From positions 17,846 to 81,845 of the forward strand of contig WRPH01000012.1 of NCBI GenBank assembly GCA_009773375.1: a stretch of 64,000 nt of DNA, written 5' to 3'. Each line of letters begins with the position of its first letter. The first letter of the stretch is position 1. A program made the position numbers and the translations under genes. Of the stretch, positions 47,313 through 55,725 are shown piece after piece. This DNA comes from Paracoccaceae bacterium. GTDB taxonomy: Bacteria > Pseudomonadota > Alphaproteobacteria > Rhodobacterales > Rhodobacteraceae. The notes under the pieces are model-generated. The model saw only the letters and a list, made by a program, of their open reading frames with translations, made no database searches and was not told the origin of the DNA.

Positions 47313-48194
47313 TCAGCCCCGCGCTTCGCGCCATGAGTATTCCGGTTCATAGCCCAGCACGCGGCGGGCTTTTTCGATGCTCAGCAGGGTCTGGGTGCCG
47401 CTGACCGCGCCGCGCACAGGCACGTTCGGAAACACCTCGGCCATCAGATCGGCGCTGGGACGGGTCATCACGCTGTCGGCGTTGGCGATGATGAAGTGAT
47501 CTGCGCCAACCAGATCAACATGCAGCGCCCGGCGCACCGCCTGCGCACAGTCGCGCGCGTCGATATAGCTCCACAGGTTCCATTCGCGGAAATGCGGCGT
47601 GTCTTGCCAACTGGCAAAGCGGGCGTAGTCGCGCGACTCCATCACGTTGGACAGCCGCAGGCCGATAAAGCTGCTGCCGGGGTTCCAGCGCGCCATCTGC
47701 CGGGCCATTTCCTCGCCCAGGTCCTTCGACAGCGAATAACCGCTTTCGGGCCGCATCGGGTGATCTTCGTCCACCGGCGCATAAGCGGGCGGGTTTTCCG
47801 GGCTGAACGGCAGGCCCAGCGTGGTTTCCGACGAGGCCCAGACGATGCGTCGCACCCCTGCCCGCAACGCGGCGTCAAACACGTTATAGGTAGAGATGAT
47901 ATTGGTGCGGAAGGTTACTTCCTCGGGTTGCAGGTCGGGTGCGGGAATGGCGGCGAAATGCACCACTGCATCCGGGGTGCGGAATTTGCGGAACGGGTGA
48001 TCCTTGCCGCCGCTCCACTGCATCGCGTCCATCACCTGCGCGAAATCAGTCAGATCGACCTTCAGCATCGGGCAAACCGGGTCGGAGGACGGCAGCATGT
48101 CGATGTTCAGCACGTTGTAGCCGCGTTCGACCAGATGGCGGCACACCGCCCGCCCGGCCTTGCCGCTGCCCCCGGTGACGATGATGTTTTTCAT
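47313..48194 (-). CDS. NAD-dependent epimerase/dehydratase-type SDR (2)
   Basis: About 293 residues, paralogous to the protein at 27916-28809. Rossmann motif IIVTGGSGKAGRAVCRHLVE, catalytic region VWASSETTLGLPFS and SGYSLSKDLGEEMARQM (YxxxK), and the shared NLWSYIDARDCAQAVRRALH. It lies upstream of a sugar ABC operon in the same direction but behind its own terminator. It probably oxidises or epimerises the imported sugar; the substrate is unknown. Confidence 0.86.
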   Translation of the reverse strand: MKNIIVTGGSGKAGRAVCRHLVERGYNVLNIDMLPSSDPVCPMLKVDLTDFAQVMDAMQWSGGKDHPFRKFRTPDAVVHFAAIPAPDLQPEEVTFRTNIISTYNVFDAALRAGVRRIVWASSETTLGLPFSPENPPAYAPVDEDHPMRPESGYSLSKDLGEEMARQMARWNPGSSFIGLRLSNVMESRDYARFASWQDTPHFREWNLWSYIDARDCAQAVRRALHVDLVGADHFIIANADSVMTRPSADLMAEVFPNVPVRGAVSGTQTLLSIEKARRVLGYEPEYSWREARG

Positions 48195-48352
48195 GTTTCA
48201 TATTCCTTGGCATGCCTGCTTGCAGTGAGGCTACCGCAAAGCGGCGGCGCAAGGCGAATACGAATCCTGAATGCAGCCATGCCCGCACGGCATTGGTGAC
48301 TTGCGGCGCGCAAGCCTATCCAAAGGCAGAACCAAGTTGGCAAGGGGCTGTG

Positions 48353-49492
48353 ATGCGGCGCGGCATGTATGTTTATGCGTGGGATCTGTGGCAGGAAGGC
48401 ACCGCTGCGGTGGCCGGGCGGCTGCGTGATGCCGGGCTGAACGCGGTGTCGCTGGCAACCGCCTATCACGCTGGCAAGTTCCTGCGCCCGCATGCTCCCG
48501 GTGGCAAAGTGTGGTTTCCCGAGGATGGCACGGTGTATTTCCGCCCCCATCCGGCCCGCTATGGCCGGTTGCAGCCGCAGGCGGCGGCGATGGTGGCAGA
48601 GTATGACGCCCTGCCCGCGCTGGCCCGTGAGGCGGACGATTTTCATGTGACCAGCTGGACGGTGGGCTTGCACAACTCGCGGCTTGGCGCGCTGCACCCG
48701 GATCTGTGCTGCCAGACGCCGTTTGGCGATTCGCTGATCAACGCGCTGTGCCCGTCGCAACCCGAGGTGCGGCAATATCTGACCGCGCTGTGTCTGGATA
48801 CCGCAGCGCAACCCGGCATCGGTGAAATTGCCATCGAGGCGCCGGGGTTTCAAACCTATCGCCACGGCCACCACCATGAATTTGAACTGATTAAGCTGCC
48901 AGAGGCGGTGGAAACGCTGCTGGGCACCTGCTTTTGCGCCGCCTGTCTTGTCCGCGCCAAGGCAGTGGGTCTGGACTGTGACGCGCTCGCCGATCAGGCG
49001 CGGCGTGATCTGGCGGCGTTCTTTGCCGATGGCGCAGCGCCAGTGCTGAACCCGCAGTCCGATCCTGATTGGCGGGCGTTGCAAGCGTGTCGTGCCGATA
49101 CCGTTACCTCGCTTGTGGCAGAGGTGCGGGCGGCGCTGGACCCGGTAGTCAGCCTTGCGGTGATTCCATCGGTGCAGACGCCGAACGCGCTGTGCTGGCG
49201 CGAAGGCAGCGACCTTGCCGCGCTGGCAAAGGTGGCCGACCGGCTGGAGGTGCCTGCCTATCAGACTGGCCCTGCCGCGATTGCGCAGGATATGGATCAG
49301 GTCCGCGCGGCGGCGGGAGAGGCTGCCGCTATCGGCTTTATCCTGCGCCCGACCTGGCCGCATGTGACCGGCCCCGACGATCTTGCCGCCTGCGTGGCCT
49401 CGGCCCGCGCGGCAGGGGCGGCGCAGCTTTCGTTCTACAATTACGGCCATATGCGGTTGCAGTCGCTTGACTGGATCGCCGCCGCCCTTTGA
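48353..49492 (+). CDS. Unrecognised TIM-barrel-like protein (possible glycoside-hydrolase relative)
   Basis: About 379 residues, soluble, no signal peptide. MRRGMYVYAWDLWQEGTAAV and AGLNAVSLATAYHAGKFLRP look like the first strands of a glycosidase-like barrel. SWTVGLHNSRLGALHPDLC, GEIAIEAPGFQTYRHGHHHE (a His-rich loop) and a CFCAACLVRAK cysteine motif follow. Acidic residues after the strands could be catalytic, but I cannot name a family. Just downstream are an SDR and an OCD-family gene in the same direction. AAGGGG precedes the ATG; the frame is open further upstream. Confidence 0.7.
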   Translation: MRRGMYVYAWDLWQEGTAAVAGRLRDAGLNAVSLATAYHAGKFLRPHAPGGKVWFPEDGTVYFRPHPARYGRLQPQAAAMVAEYDALPALAREADDFHVTSWTVGLHNSRLGALHPDLCCQTPFGDSLINALCPSQPEVRQYLTALCLDTAAQPGIGEIAIEAPGFQTYRHGHHHEFELIKLPEAVETLLGTCFCAACLVRAKAVGLDCDALADQARRDLAAFFADGAAPVLNPQSDPDWRALQACRADTVTSLVAEVRAALDPVVSLAVIPSVQTPNALCWREGSDLAALAKVADRLEVPAYQTGPAAIAQDMDQVRAAAGEAAAIGFILRPTWPHVTGPDDLAACVASARAAGAAQLSFYNYGHMRLQSLDWIAAAL

Positions 49493-49511
49493 CCGCCACC
49501 CGGAGACTGAT

Positions 49512-50306
49512 ATGCCCAAACACAGCAGCACCATCGCCCTTGTGACCGGAGCCGCCCACGGCATCGGCCGTGCCATCGCCCTGCATCTGGCGCGCGAAGG
49601 CGCTGCGGTGGCGGTGATTGATCTGGACGCCGCAGGGGCCGCAGCCACGGCGGCCCTGTTGACCGCAGAGGGCCACCGCGCTTTTGCCACCAGTGCCGAT
49701 ATTACCGATATGGCCGGGCTGACCACGGCGATTGACGCCTGCGAGGCTGCGCTTGGCGCGATCACCTTGCTGGTCAACAATGCCGCCTTCACCGATGCGG
49801 GCAATCTGGGCGGCATCGGGCTGGAGGCGTGGCACCGCGAGGTCGATGTCAACCTGAACGGCAGTTATCATTGCCTGCGGGCGCTGTTGCCACGGATGCA
49901 GGCGCGCGGGGCGGGGGTGGTGGTCAATATCGCCTCGGTCAACGGGCTGCGCTATTTTGGCAATCCGGCCTATAGTGCTGCGAAAGCCGGGCTGATCAAC
50001 CTGACGCAATCGGTCGCTTCGGAATATGGCCGCTATGGCATCCGCTGCAATGCGGTGCTGCCGGGGTCGGTTCGGACGGAAAATGCCTCGTGGCAAATCC
50101 GCCAGCAGAAAGACCCGGCGGTGTTTGAGAAACTGGCGCGCTGGTATCCGATGGGCCGGGTGGCCGAGCCCGAAGACGTGGCGAAGGCGGTGTCGTTTCT
50201 GGCCTCGGATGATGCCAGCTATATCACGGGTGTCGCGCTGCCGGTCGATGGCGGCTTGCTGGCGGGCATGAACGTGATGATCGGCGAATTTATTCTGGAA
50301 TCCTGA
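49512..50306 (+). CDS. SDR family oxidoreductase (classical)
   Basis: About 264 residues. Cofactor motif LVTGAAHGIGRAIALHLARE, NNAAF structural motif, catalytic Ser region IASVNGLRYFGNPAYSAAKA (Tyr and Lys in YSAAK), and PGSVRTENA after strand six. It starts 19 bases after the TIM-barrel-like gene with GGAG upstream, and precedes the OCD-family gene by 21 bases, so a three-gene operon is likely. The substrate is unknown. Confidence 0.92.
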   Translation: MPKHSSTIALVTGAAHGIGRAIALHLAREGAAVAVIDLDAAGAAATAALLTAEGHRAFATSADITDMAGLTTAIDACEAALGAITLLVNNAAFTDAGNLGGIGLEAWHREVDVNLNGSYHCLRALLPRMQARGAGVVVNIASVNGLRYFGNPAYSAAKAGLINLTQSVASEYGRYGIRCNAVLPGSVRTENASWQIRQQKDPAVFEKLARWYPMGRVAEPEDVAKAVSFLASDDASYITGVALPVDGGLLAGMNVMIGEFILES

Positions 50307-50327
50307 CAGGTTGGTAAGGACACACAT

Positions 50328-51296
50328 ATGTTGATCATCTCGGAATCGCTGGCACAGGATCTTGTCAGCATCGAAGACGCGATAGAGGCGGTTGCGGCGA
50401 CGTTTATCGCCATGGCGCAGGGTAAGGCGCGCAATTATCCGGTGGTGCGCGAGGTGGTGGGCCATGCCGATGCCGTCTATGGCGTGAAGGCGGGCGGCGA
50501 TATTTCGGCTCCGTTTCTGGGGCTGAAGGCCGGGGGCTATTGGCCGCATAACCTGCCGCGTGGGCTGACCAACCACCAATCCTCGACGCTGATGTTTGAT
50601 CCCGAAACCGGGCGGGCTTCGGGGCTGGTCAGTGCAAACTATCTGACCGGGGTGCGGACGGGGGCGGCCTCGGCGCTGGCGACGCGGGCGCTGTCGCGTG
50701 CCGATGCGACGGTGCTGGGCATCATCGGCACCGGCGGGCAATCGGTGCATCAGCTGCGCGCCACCGCCAAGGTGCGCGGGCTGACGCGGGTGCATGCCTG
50801 GGACCCGATGCCGGAAAACGTGGCGCGTTTCGCGGCGGCGGTAACGGCGTTGGGGCTGGAGTATGTGGCCGAAACCAGCCCGCAAGCGGTAGCCGAGACG
50901 GCAGAGATCATCGTCACAGTGACGCCTTCGCAAAAGCCGATTCTGCTGAAAGACTGGATCCGCCCCGGCACCCATATCAGCGCGATGGGGGCGGATACCA
51001 AGGGCAAGCAAGAGCTTGATCCGGCTCTGGTCGCCGCCGCGCGGGTGTTCGTGGATGAAGCGGCGCAGGCGATCAGCATCGGCGAATGTCAGCACGCCTA
51101 TGCGCAAGGCATGATTGGCGCGGCCGACCTCACCGCTCTGGGGGCGGTGTTGGAAGGTCGCGCCGAGGGGCGGCGGTCGGAGGCCGATATTACCCTGTTC
51201 GACGGCACCGGTGTTGCGCTGCAAGATCTGGTGGTGGCCGATCTGGCGATGCGCCGGGCGATTGAAGCCGGGCGTGGCGTGGTGGTGGATTACTGA
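50328..51296 (+). CDS. Ornithine cyclodeaminase/mu-crystallin family protein (iminosuccinate-reductase-like)
   Basis: About 322 residues. N-terminal VREVVGHADAVYGVKAGGDI and GLKAGGYWPHNLPRGLTNHQ, Rossmann motif TVLGIIGTGGQSVHQLRATA, then GTHISAMGADTKGKQELDPA and DEAAQAISIGECQHAYAQGM. The last two blocks recall BhcD, the iminosuccinate reductase of the beta-hydroxyaspartate cycle, more than true ornithine cyclodeaminase. The other cycle genes are not clearly present, so only an imine-reductase or alanine-dehydrogenase-like role is safe. It ends at a strong terminator. Confidence 0.85.
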   Translation: MLIISESLAQDLVSIEDAIEAVAATFIAMAQGKARNYPVVREVVGHADAVYGVKAGGDISAPFLGLKAGGYWPHNLPRGLTNHQSSTLMFDPETGRASGLVSANYLTGVRTGAASALATRALSRADATVLGIIGTGGQSVHQLRATAKVRGLTRVHAWDPMPENVARFAAAVTALGLEYVAETSPQAVAETAEIIVTVTPSQKPILLKDWIRPGTHISAMGADTKGKQELDPALVAAARVFVDEAAQAISIGECQHAYAQGMIGAADLTALGAVLEGRAEGRRSEADITLFDGTGVALQDLVVADLAMRRAIEAGRGVVVDY

Positions 51297-51312
51297 GGCG
51301 TTACAGAAAGGC

Positions 51313-51342
51313 AAAAGGGGCCGGGATCATCCGGCCCCTTTT
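51313..51342. terminator. Bidirectional rho-independent terminator
   Basis: AAAAGGGGCCGG (51313-51324) and CCGGCCCCTTTT (51331-51342) form a perfect 12-bp stem with loop GATCAT between convergent genes. Confidence 0.92.
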
Positions 51343-51363
51343 CAATGCGGTATAGAGATGTTC

Positions 51364-52890
51364 TTAGCCGCGCGGCCATTCGGCTTGCAGATCAATCGGA
51401 AACACCGGGCGCGGCAGGTTCTTGAAATCGAACCGGGTCAGCACTGGCGAGGTCAGGCCGGGGGCGTCGACCTCGATCACCTGCGCGGGCGGGAAGAATT
51501 CGTCAAACCCGGCGCGGAAATGGCCGCGCGATTTCACCACCACGGCGCGGGCGGCGGCGATGTTCAGGCCCATCATCTCCAGGAAGATCGGGTCGGCGCA
51601 TTGGGTGCGGATGGAAATCACCACCACCTGAATGCCGCCCAGATCGAGCAGGGCCGACGCGCCAAGGTTCATCCGCCGTCCGGCATAAAAGCCGCGCCGC
51701 CCGACGCAATCGCCATCGCGCAGGGTGACAACGCGGGCGTCGGCCTCGAACCGCTGTGAAAGTTCGTCCGGCGGCACCCGGTTGAACACCGCGCGGAACC
51801 GAGCGCCCTGCCCCAGCCGATGCGCCTCGGCGGCCAACGCCGGGTCGGTGATCACGCCGACAATCACGCCGCTTGCGCCGCGCCCGAGCAGCGCCTGCAA
51901 TATCCACATGGTATTGCCATTGCCACCGCCGCCGGGGTTATCAGCAACATCGGCCAGAATGACGGCGGGCAGGCTTGGGTCGGCGGCAACCTGCGCCACC
52001 TGTTCCACGGCATCCTCAAGCGCGGTCAGCCGCGGCACAAAGCGCAGATGTTCGCCCCATGCCATGCGGGCAATTTTATCGGCCACCGCCTGCGCGCTGC
52101 CGTTGGCCACCCGCGCGGTGACGATGATCGCCATGCCGTTTTTCGGCGTATCGCTATAGGCAAAGCCGCCAAGGATCGAGACATTGACGATATCGCCGCT
52201 GACCAGCGACTGGCCGTAGTTCATGATATCGGCGTAGGGTCCGGCCTCGGTCAGCAGGGTGACGGTGGGCGGCACCAGCGGCAGGCGGATGAAGGCGACA
52301 TCGGGCCTCATCCCGGCCCAAAGCTCGTGCAGGATCATCGCGGCATCGCGGCCACGGTCCAGCATATCGACATGCGGGTTGGTCTGATAGGCGATCAGGG
52401 CATCGGCAAGCCGCACCATGCGATCCGACACGTTGCCATGCAGATCAAGTGTCGCCACGACAGGCACGGCTGGCCCGACGATATCGCGCACCGCCTGAAA
52501 TATTTCGCCATCTGGGTCGGCGTTCTGCGTGGTGATCATCGCGCCGTGGTTGGAGATATAGACCGCATCCAACGGTCCTGCCGCCTGCAACCGCCTGCGG
52601 ATTTCCTGCATCGCGGTTTCAAAGAAGCCGTGGTCCAGCGGCCCGCCCGCCTCGACCAGACCGACGAGGATCGGCACCGGCTGCCATTCGCCGCGCTGAT
52701 CCATCTCGGCGGCAAAGCCCCTGATCTCGGTCGGTAATTTCGGGTCGGCGCTGTGCAGGTCTTCGAGAATTTCTTCGCCCGCCAAGTAGACGCGCTTGAG
52801 GTAGTCTTCTTCGGTGATCACCGGGGCAAAGCGATTGCTTTCCAGCATCAGACCCAGAATCGCCACACGTTGAGTTTTTGCTACCGACAT
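51364..52890 (-). CDS. M81 family metallopeptidase-like protein (MlrC family)
   Basis: About 508 residues. The N-terminal MlrC/DUF1485 domain has VAILGLMLESNRFAPVITEE, YISNHGAMITTQNADPDGEI and VVATLDLHGNVSDRMV (putative zinc-binding His/Asp). The C-terminal part has ILADVADNPGGGGNGNTMWI and GVIVGVITDPALAAEAHRLG. The founding member degrades linear microcystin, but most relatives sit in amino-acid or opine-type catabolic clusters. A hydrolase for a modified amino acid is a reasonable guess here. The ATG at 52890 follows GGCAG. Confidence 0.9.
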   Translation of the reverse strand: MSVAKTQRVAILGLMLESNRFAPVITEEDYLKRVYLAGEEILEDLHSADPKLPTEIRGFAAEMDQRGEWQPVPILVGLVEAGGPLDHGFFETAMQEIRRRLQAAGPLDAVYISNHGAMITTQNADPDGEIFQAVRDIVGPAVPVVATLDLHGNVSDRMVRLADALIAYQTNPHVDMLDRGRDAAMILHELWAGMRPDVAFIRLPLVPPTVTLLTEAGPYADIMNYGQSLVSGDIVNVSILGGFAYSDTPKNGMAIIVTARVANGSAQAVADKIARMAWGEHLRFVPRLTALEDAVEQVAQVAADPSLPAVILADVADNPGGGGNGNTMWILQALLGRGASGVIVGVITDPALAAEAHRLGQGARFRAVFNRVPPDELSQRFEADARVVTLRDGDCVGRRGFYAGRRMNLGASALLDLGGIQVVVISIRTQCADPIFLEMMGLNIAAARAVVVKSRGHFRAGFDEFFPPAQVIEVDAPGLTSPVLTRFDFKNLPRPVFPIDLQAEWPRG

Positions 52891-53115
52891 CTGCCTGGCC
52901 CCCTTGACTGCATGGGTCACGATAGCCCGCTAAGGGAAGGCGTCGCCAATGCAAGGAAGGTCTAGCCTGATGCGCCTTCGGCATGGTCGCGGCGGCGGGG
53001 CTGCTACATGCGTTTGCGGCATGGCATCATTGGATTTCTGTATTCGTCTCTGCGATGGCAAGATGAAATACTGCGGTGGAAAATCCGGCTTGCTGCCGGA
53101 GCAAGCGAGGATGCG
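52891..53115. other. Divergent intergenic region, MlrC/aldehyde dehydrogenase
   Basis: 225 bp containing both promoters. Only the hairpin next to the aldehyde dehydrogenase ribosome-binding site (53088-53106) stands out. Confidence 0.4.
53088..53106 (+). promoter_or_regulatory. Leader hairpin abutting the aldehyde dehydrogenase ribosome-binding site
   Basis: GCTTGCT and AGCAAGC pair over GCCGG, ending directly before GAGG (53107-53110) and the ATG at 53116. It could modulate translation initiation; function is inferred. Confidence 0.4.
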
Positions 53116-54561
53116 ATGACCCACGGTATCAGGCCCTATTGGCAGAACTTCATCGGCGGGGAATGGGTTGATGGCGGCGATGGGGGCCGCATCACCGTGA
53201 CCGATCCCGCCACCGGCCAGCCGATTGCCGAGGTGGCGCGCGGCACAGCCGCCGATATTGACCGCGCCGTGGCAAGCGCTCGTGCCTGTTTCAACAGCCG
53301 GGTGCTGCGCGATCTGCGCCCGCACAAGCGCGGCGATCTGGTGCTGGCGGTGGCGCGCGAGCTGGACGCCTGTGTTGAGGAAATCGCGCTGCTGGAGTGC
53401 CATGACAACGGAAAAACGCTTGCGGCGGGGCGGGCAGAGGTGGCGCTGACCCAGCGCTATCTGACCTATTATGCGGGCTTGGCCGACAAGCTGGAGGGGC
53501 GGCAGATTCCGCTGGGCGATGGCTATATCGATTACACCCTGCATGAACCTTACGGCGTTTCGGCGCAGATCGTGCCGTGGAACGGGCCGTTGCCGGTGGG
53601 GGCACGCTCGATTGCCTGCGCCATGATCACCGGCAATACCGTGGTGCTGAAATCGCCCGAGGATTCGCCGTTAAGCCTGTTCGTGCTGGCTGAAGCTTGC
53701 CAGCGCGCCGGAGTGCCTGCGGGGGCGGTGAATATCGTTTGTGGTTATGGCCATGATGCGGGGGCGGCGCTGGCTGCACACCGTGATATTGACCAGATCG
53801 TGTTTACCGGATCGGTTGCCACCGGCCAATCGGTGTTACGCGCGGCGGTGGAACGCGTGGTGCCTTGCGTGATGGAACTGGGCGGCAAATCTGGCGCGAT
53901 TGTCTATGCCGATGCCGATCTGGACCGCACGGCGGCCAGTGCGGTGCGCGGGATTTTCAACCATGCCGGGCAGATATGCTCGGCCGGGTCACGGCTGATC
54001 GTGCATCGGTCGATCCACGATAATCTGATGGCGCGGGTGCAGGAACTGGCCGCCAAGCGCAGTGTTGGCCCCGGTGTTGCCGGCTTTGACATGGGGCCGC
54101 TGATCAACGCCCGGCAGTTGGAGCGGGTCGAAGCGCTGTGCAGTGCCGGGGTGGCGGAAGGGGCGACGCTGCTGATGGGCGGCGCGCGGGTGCCGGGGCT
54201 GGCGGGGCATTTCATGGCTCCGACGATCTTTACCAACGTGCGCCCGGATATGCGGATTGCGCAGGAAGAATTCTTTGGTCCGGTGCTGGTGGTGCTGCCG
54301 TTCGATACGCCGGAAGAGGCCATCGCTATCGCCAACGGCACCGATTTCGGCCTTGCCGCCGGGGTTTACACCCGCGATCTGAAGCTGGCGCATTGGACGG
54401 CGGATCGGCTTGTGGCAGGGCAGATCTATGTCAACGAATGGTGGGCGGGCGGCATTGAGACGCCGTTCGGCGGCATGAAACGATCCGGCTATGGCCGCGA
54501 AAAGGGGCAAGAGGCGCTGCTGGGCTATGTACAAACCAAGAATGTGGCGATCCGTCTGTGA
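53116..54561 (+). CDS. Aldehyde dehydrogenase family protein
   Basis: NAD(P)-dependent aldehyde dehydrogenase, about 481 residues. PWNGPLPVGARSIACAMITG and VVLKSPEDSP are the cofactor region, FTGSVATGQSVLRAA the Rossmann turn. The general-base Glu is in CVMELGGKSGAIVYADADLD, and the nucleophilic Cys in NHAGQICSAGSRLIVHRS. The C-terminal EFFGPVLVVLPFDTPEEAIA and MKRSGYGREKGQEALLGYVQ are standard. The ATG at 53116 is chosen for GAGG five bases upstream. It pairs with the amidohydrolase 21 bases downstream. Confidence 0.94.
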   Translation: MTHGIRPYWQNFIGGEWVDGGDGGRITVTDPATGQPIAEVARGTAADIDRAVASARACFNSRVLRDLRPHKRGDLVLAVARELDACVEEIALLECHDNGKTLAAGRAEVALTQRYLTYYAGLADKLEGRQIPLGDGYIDYTLHEPYGVSAQIVPWNGPLPVGARSIACAMITGNTVVLKSPEDSPLSLFVLAEACQRAGVPAGAVNIVCGYGHDAGAALAAHRDIDQIVFTGSVATGQSVLRAAVERVVPCVMELGGKSGAIVYADADLDRTAASAVRGIFNHAGQICSAGSRLIVHRSIHDNLMARVQELAAKRSVGPGVAGFDMGPLINARQLERVEALCSAGVAEGATLLMGGARVPGLAGHFMAPTIFTNVRPDMRIAQEEFFGPVLVVLPFDTPEEAIAIANGTDFGLAAGVYTRDLKLAHWTADRLVAGQIYVNEWWAGGIETPFGGMKRSGYGREKGQEALLGYVQTKNVAIRL

Positions 54562-54582
54562 CGGTAGGGAAGGACGGGGCTG

Positions 54583-55725
54583 ATGTATGATCTGCTGTTG
54601 AAGGGCGGACGGGTGATCGACCCGGCGCAAGGGCTGGATGGCGTGCTGGATGTGGCATTTCAGGATGGCTTGGTCGCGGCCATCGGGGCCGATCTTGGCG
54701 ACGTGGCGCGGCAGGTACGCAATGTGGCCGGGCGGATCGTCACGCCGGGGCTGATCGACATGCATGCCCATGTCTATTGGGGCGCGACCTCGCTGGGGGT
54801 GGATGCCGAAACCATCGCCAAGCGTAGCGGCACCACGACGTTTGTGGATGCGGGCAGTGCCGGGGCGGGTAACTTTGCGGGGCTGCGCAAGTTCATCGTT
54901 GAACCGGCAGCACCGCGGATTCTGGCCTATCTGAACATCTCTTTCCCCGGCATCTTTGGTTTCTCCAAGACTGTCATGGTCGGCGAGTGTGAGGATTTGC
55001 GGCTGCTGGACAGCCGGGAATGTCTGGCGCTGGCCGAGAAGAACCTGGACCTGATCGTTGGCATCAAGGCGCGGGTGGGGGCGAAGGCGGGCGGCAGTTC
55101 GGGCCTCGCGCCGCTGTTGCTGGCGATTGAGGTGGCGGAAGAACTTGACCTGCCGGTGATGGCGCATATCGACTTTCCGCCGCCCGGTCGCAAAGAAGTG
55201 CTGGAGGCGCTGCGCCCCGGCGATGTGCTGACGCATTGCTTCCGACCGTTCCCGAATGCGCCGGTGACGCGCGGCAACCGCATCCGCGAGGATATTCTGG
55301 AGGCGCATCGGCGCGGCATCATTTTTGATATTGGCCACGGCTTTGGCGGCTTTGCCTTCAAATCGGCGCGGGCAATGCTGGCGGAAGGCATCATGCCGGA
55401 TGTGATCTCCAGCGATGTGCATGTGCTGTGCTGCGATGGCCCGGCCTTTGATGTTCTGGCGGTGATGTCGAAATTCATGGCGCTGGGGATGCCGATGGTC
55501 GAGGTGATCCGCAGCGCCACGCAAAACCCCGCCCGCGCGCTGCGGCGGCCCGAACTGGGGTCGCTGACCCCCGGCACGCCGGGGGATGCGACGATTTTGC
55601 AGCAGGTTGAGGGCCGGTTTGAACATGTGGATGTGTCAAACGAGGTGGTAGTGGCCGACACCCGGCTCGAAAGCCGGGGGATCGTGCTGCGCGGGGCCTG
55701 GTGGGCCGAGGGGGGCGAGGGCTAA
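54583..55725 (+). CDS. Amidohydrolase/deacetylase family metallohydrolase
   Basis: About 380 residues of the amidohydrolase superfamily. YDLLLKGGRVIDPAQGLDGV starts the beta-sandwich. The HxH metal site is PGLIDMHAHVYWGATSLG, the bridging Lys is in DLIVGIKARVGAKAGG, further His in PVMAHIDFPPPG and VLTHCF, and the catalytic Asp in ISSDVHVL. It resembles the EF_0837/Atu3266-type deacetylase group. It probably removes an acyl group from, or opens, an amide ring of the pathway compound. It overlaps the convergent SDR by four bases. Confidence 0.9.
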   Translation: MYDLLLKGGRVIDPAQGLDGVLDVAFQDGLVAAIGADLGDVARQVRNVAGRIVTPGLIDMHAHVYWGATSLGVDAETIAKRSGTTTFVDAGSAGAGNFAGLRKFIVEPAAPRILAYLNISFPGIFGFSKTVMVGECEDLRLLDSRECLALAEKNLDLIVGIKARVGAKAGGSSGLAPLLLAIEVAEELDLPVMAHIDFPPPGRKEVLEALRPGDVLTHCFRPFPNAPVTRGNRIREDILEAHRRGIIFDIGHGFGGFAFKSARAMLAEGIMPDVISSDVHVLCCDGPAFDVLAVMSKFMALGMPMVEVIRSATQNPARALRRPELGSLTPGTPGDATILQQVEGRFEHVDVSNEVVVADTRLESRGIVLRGAWWAEGGEG

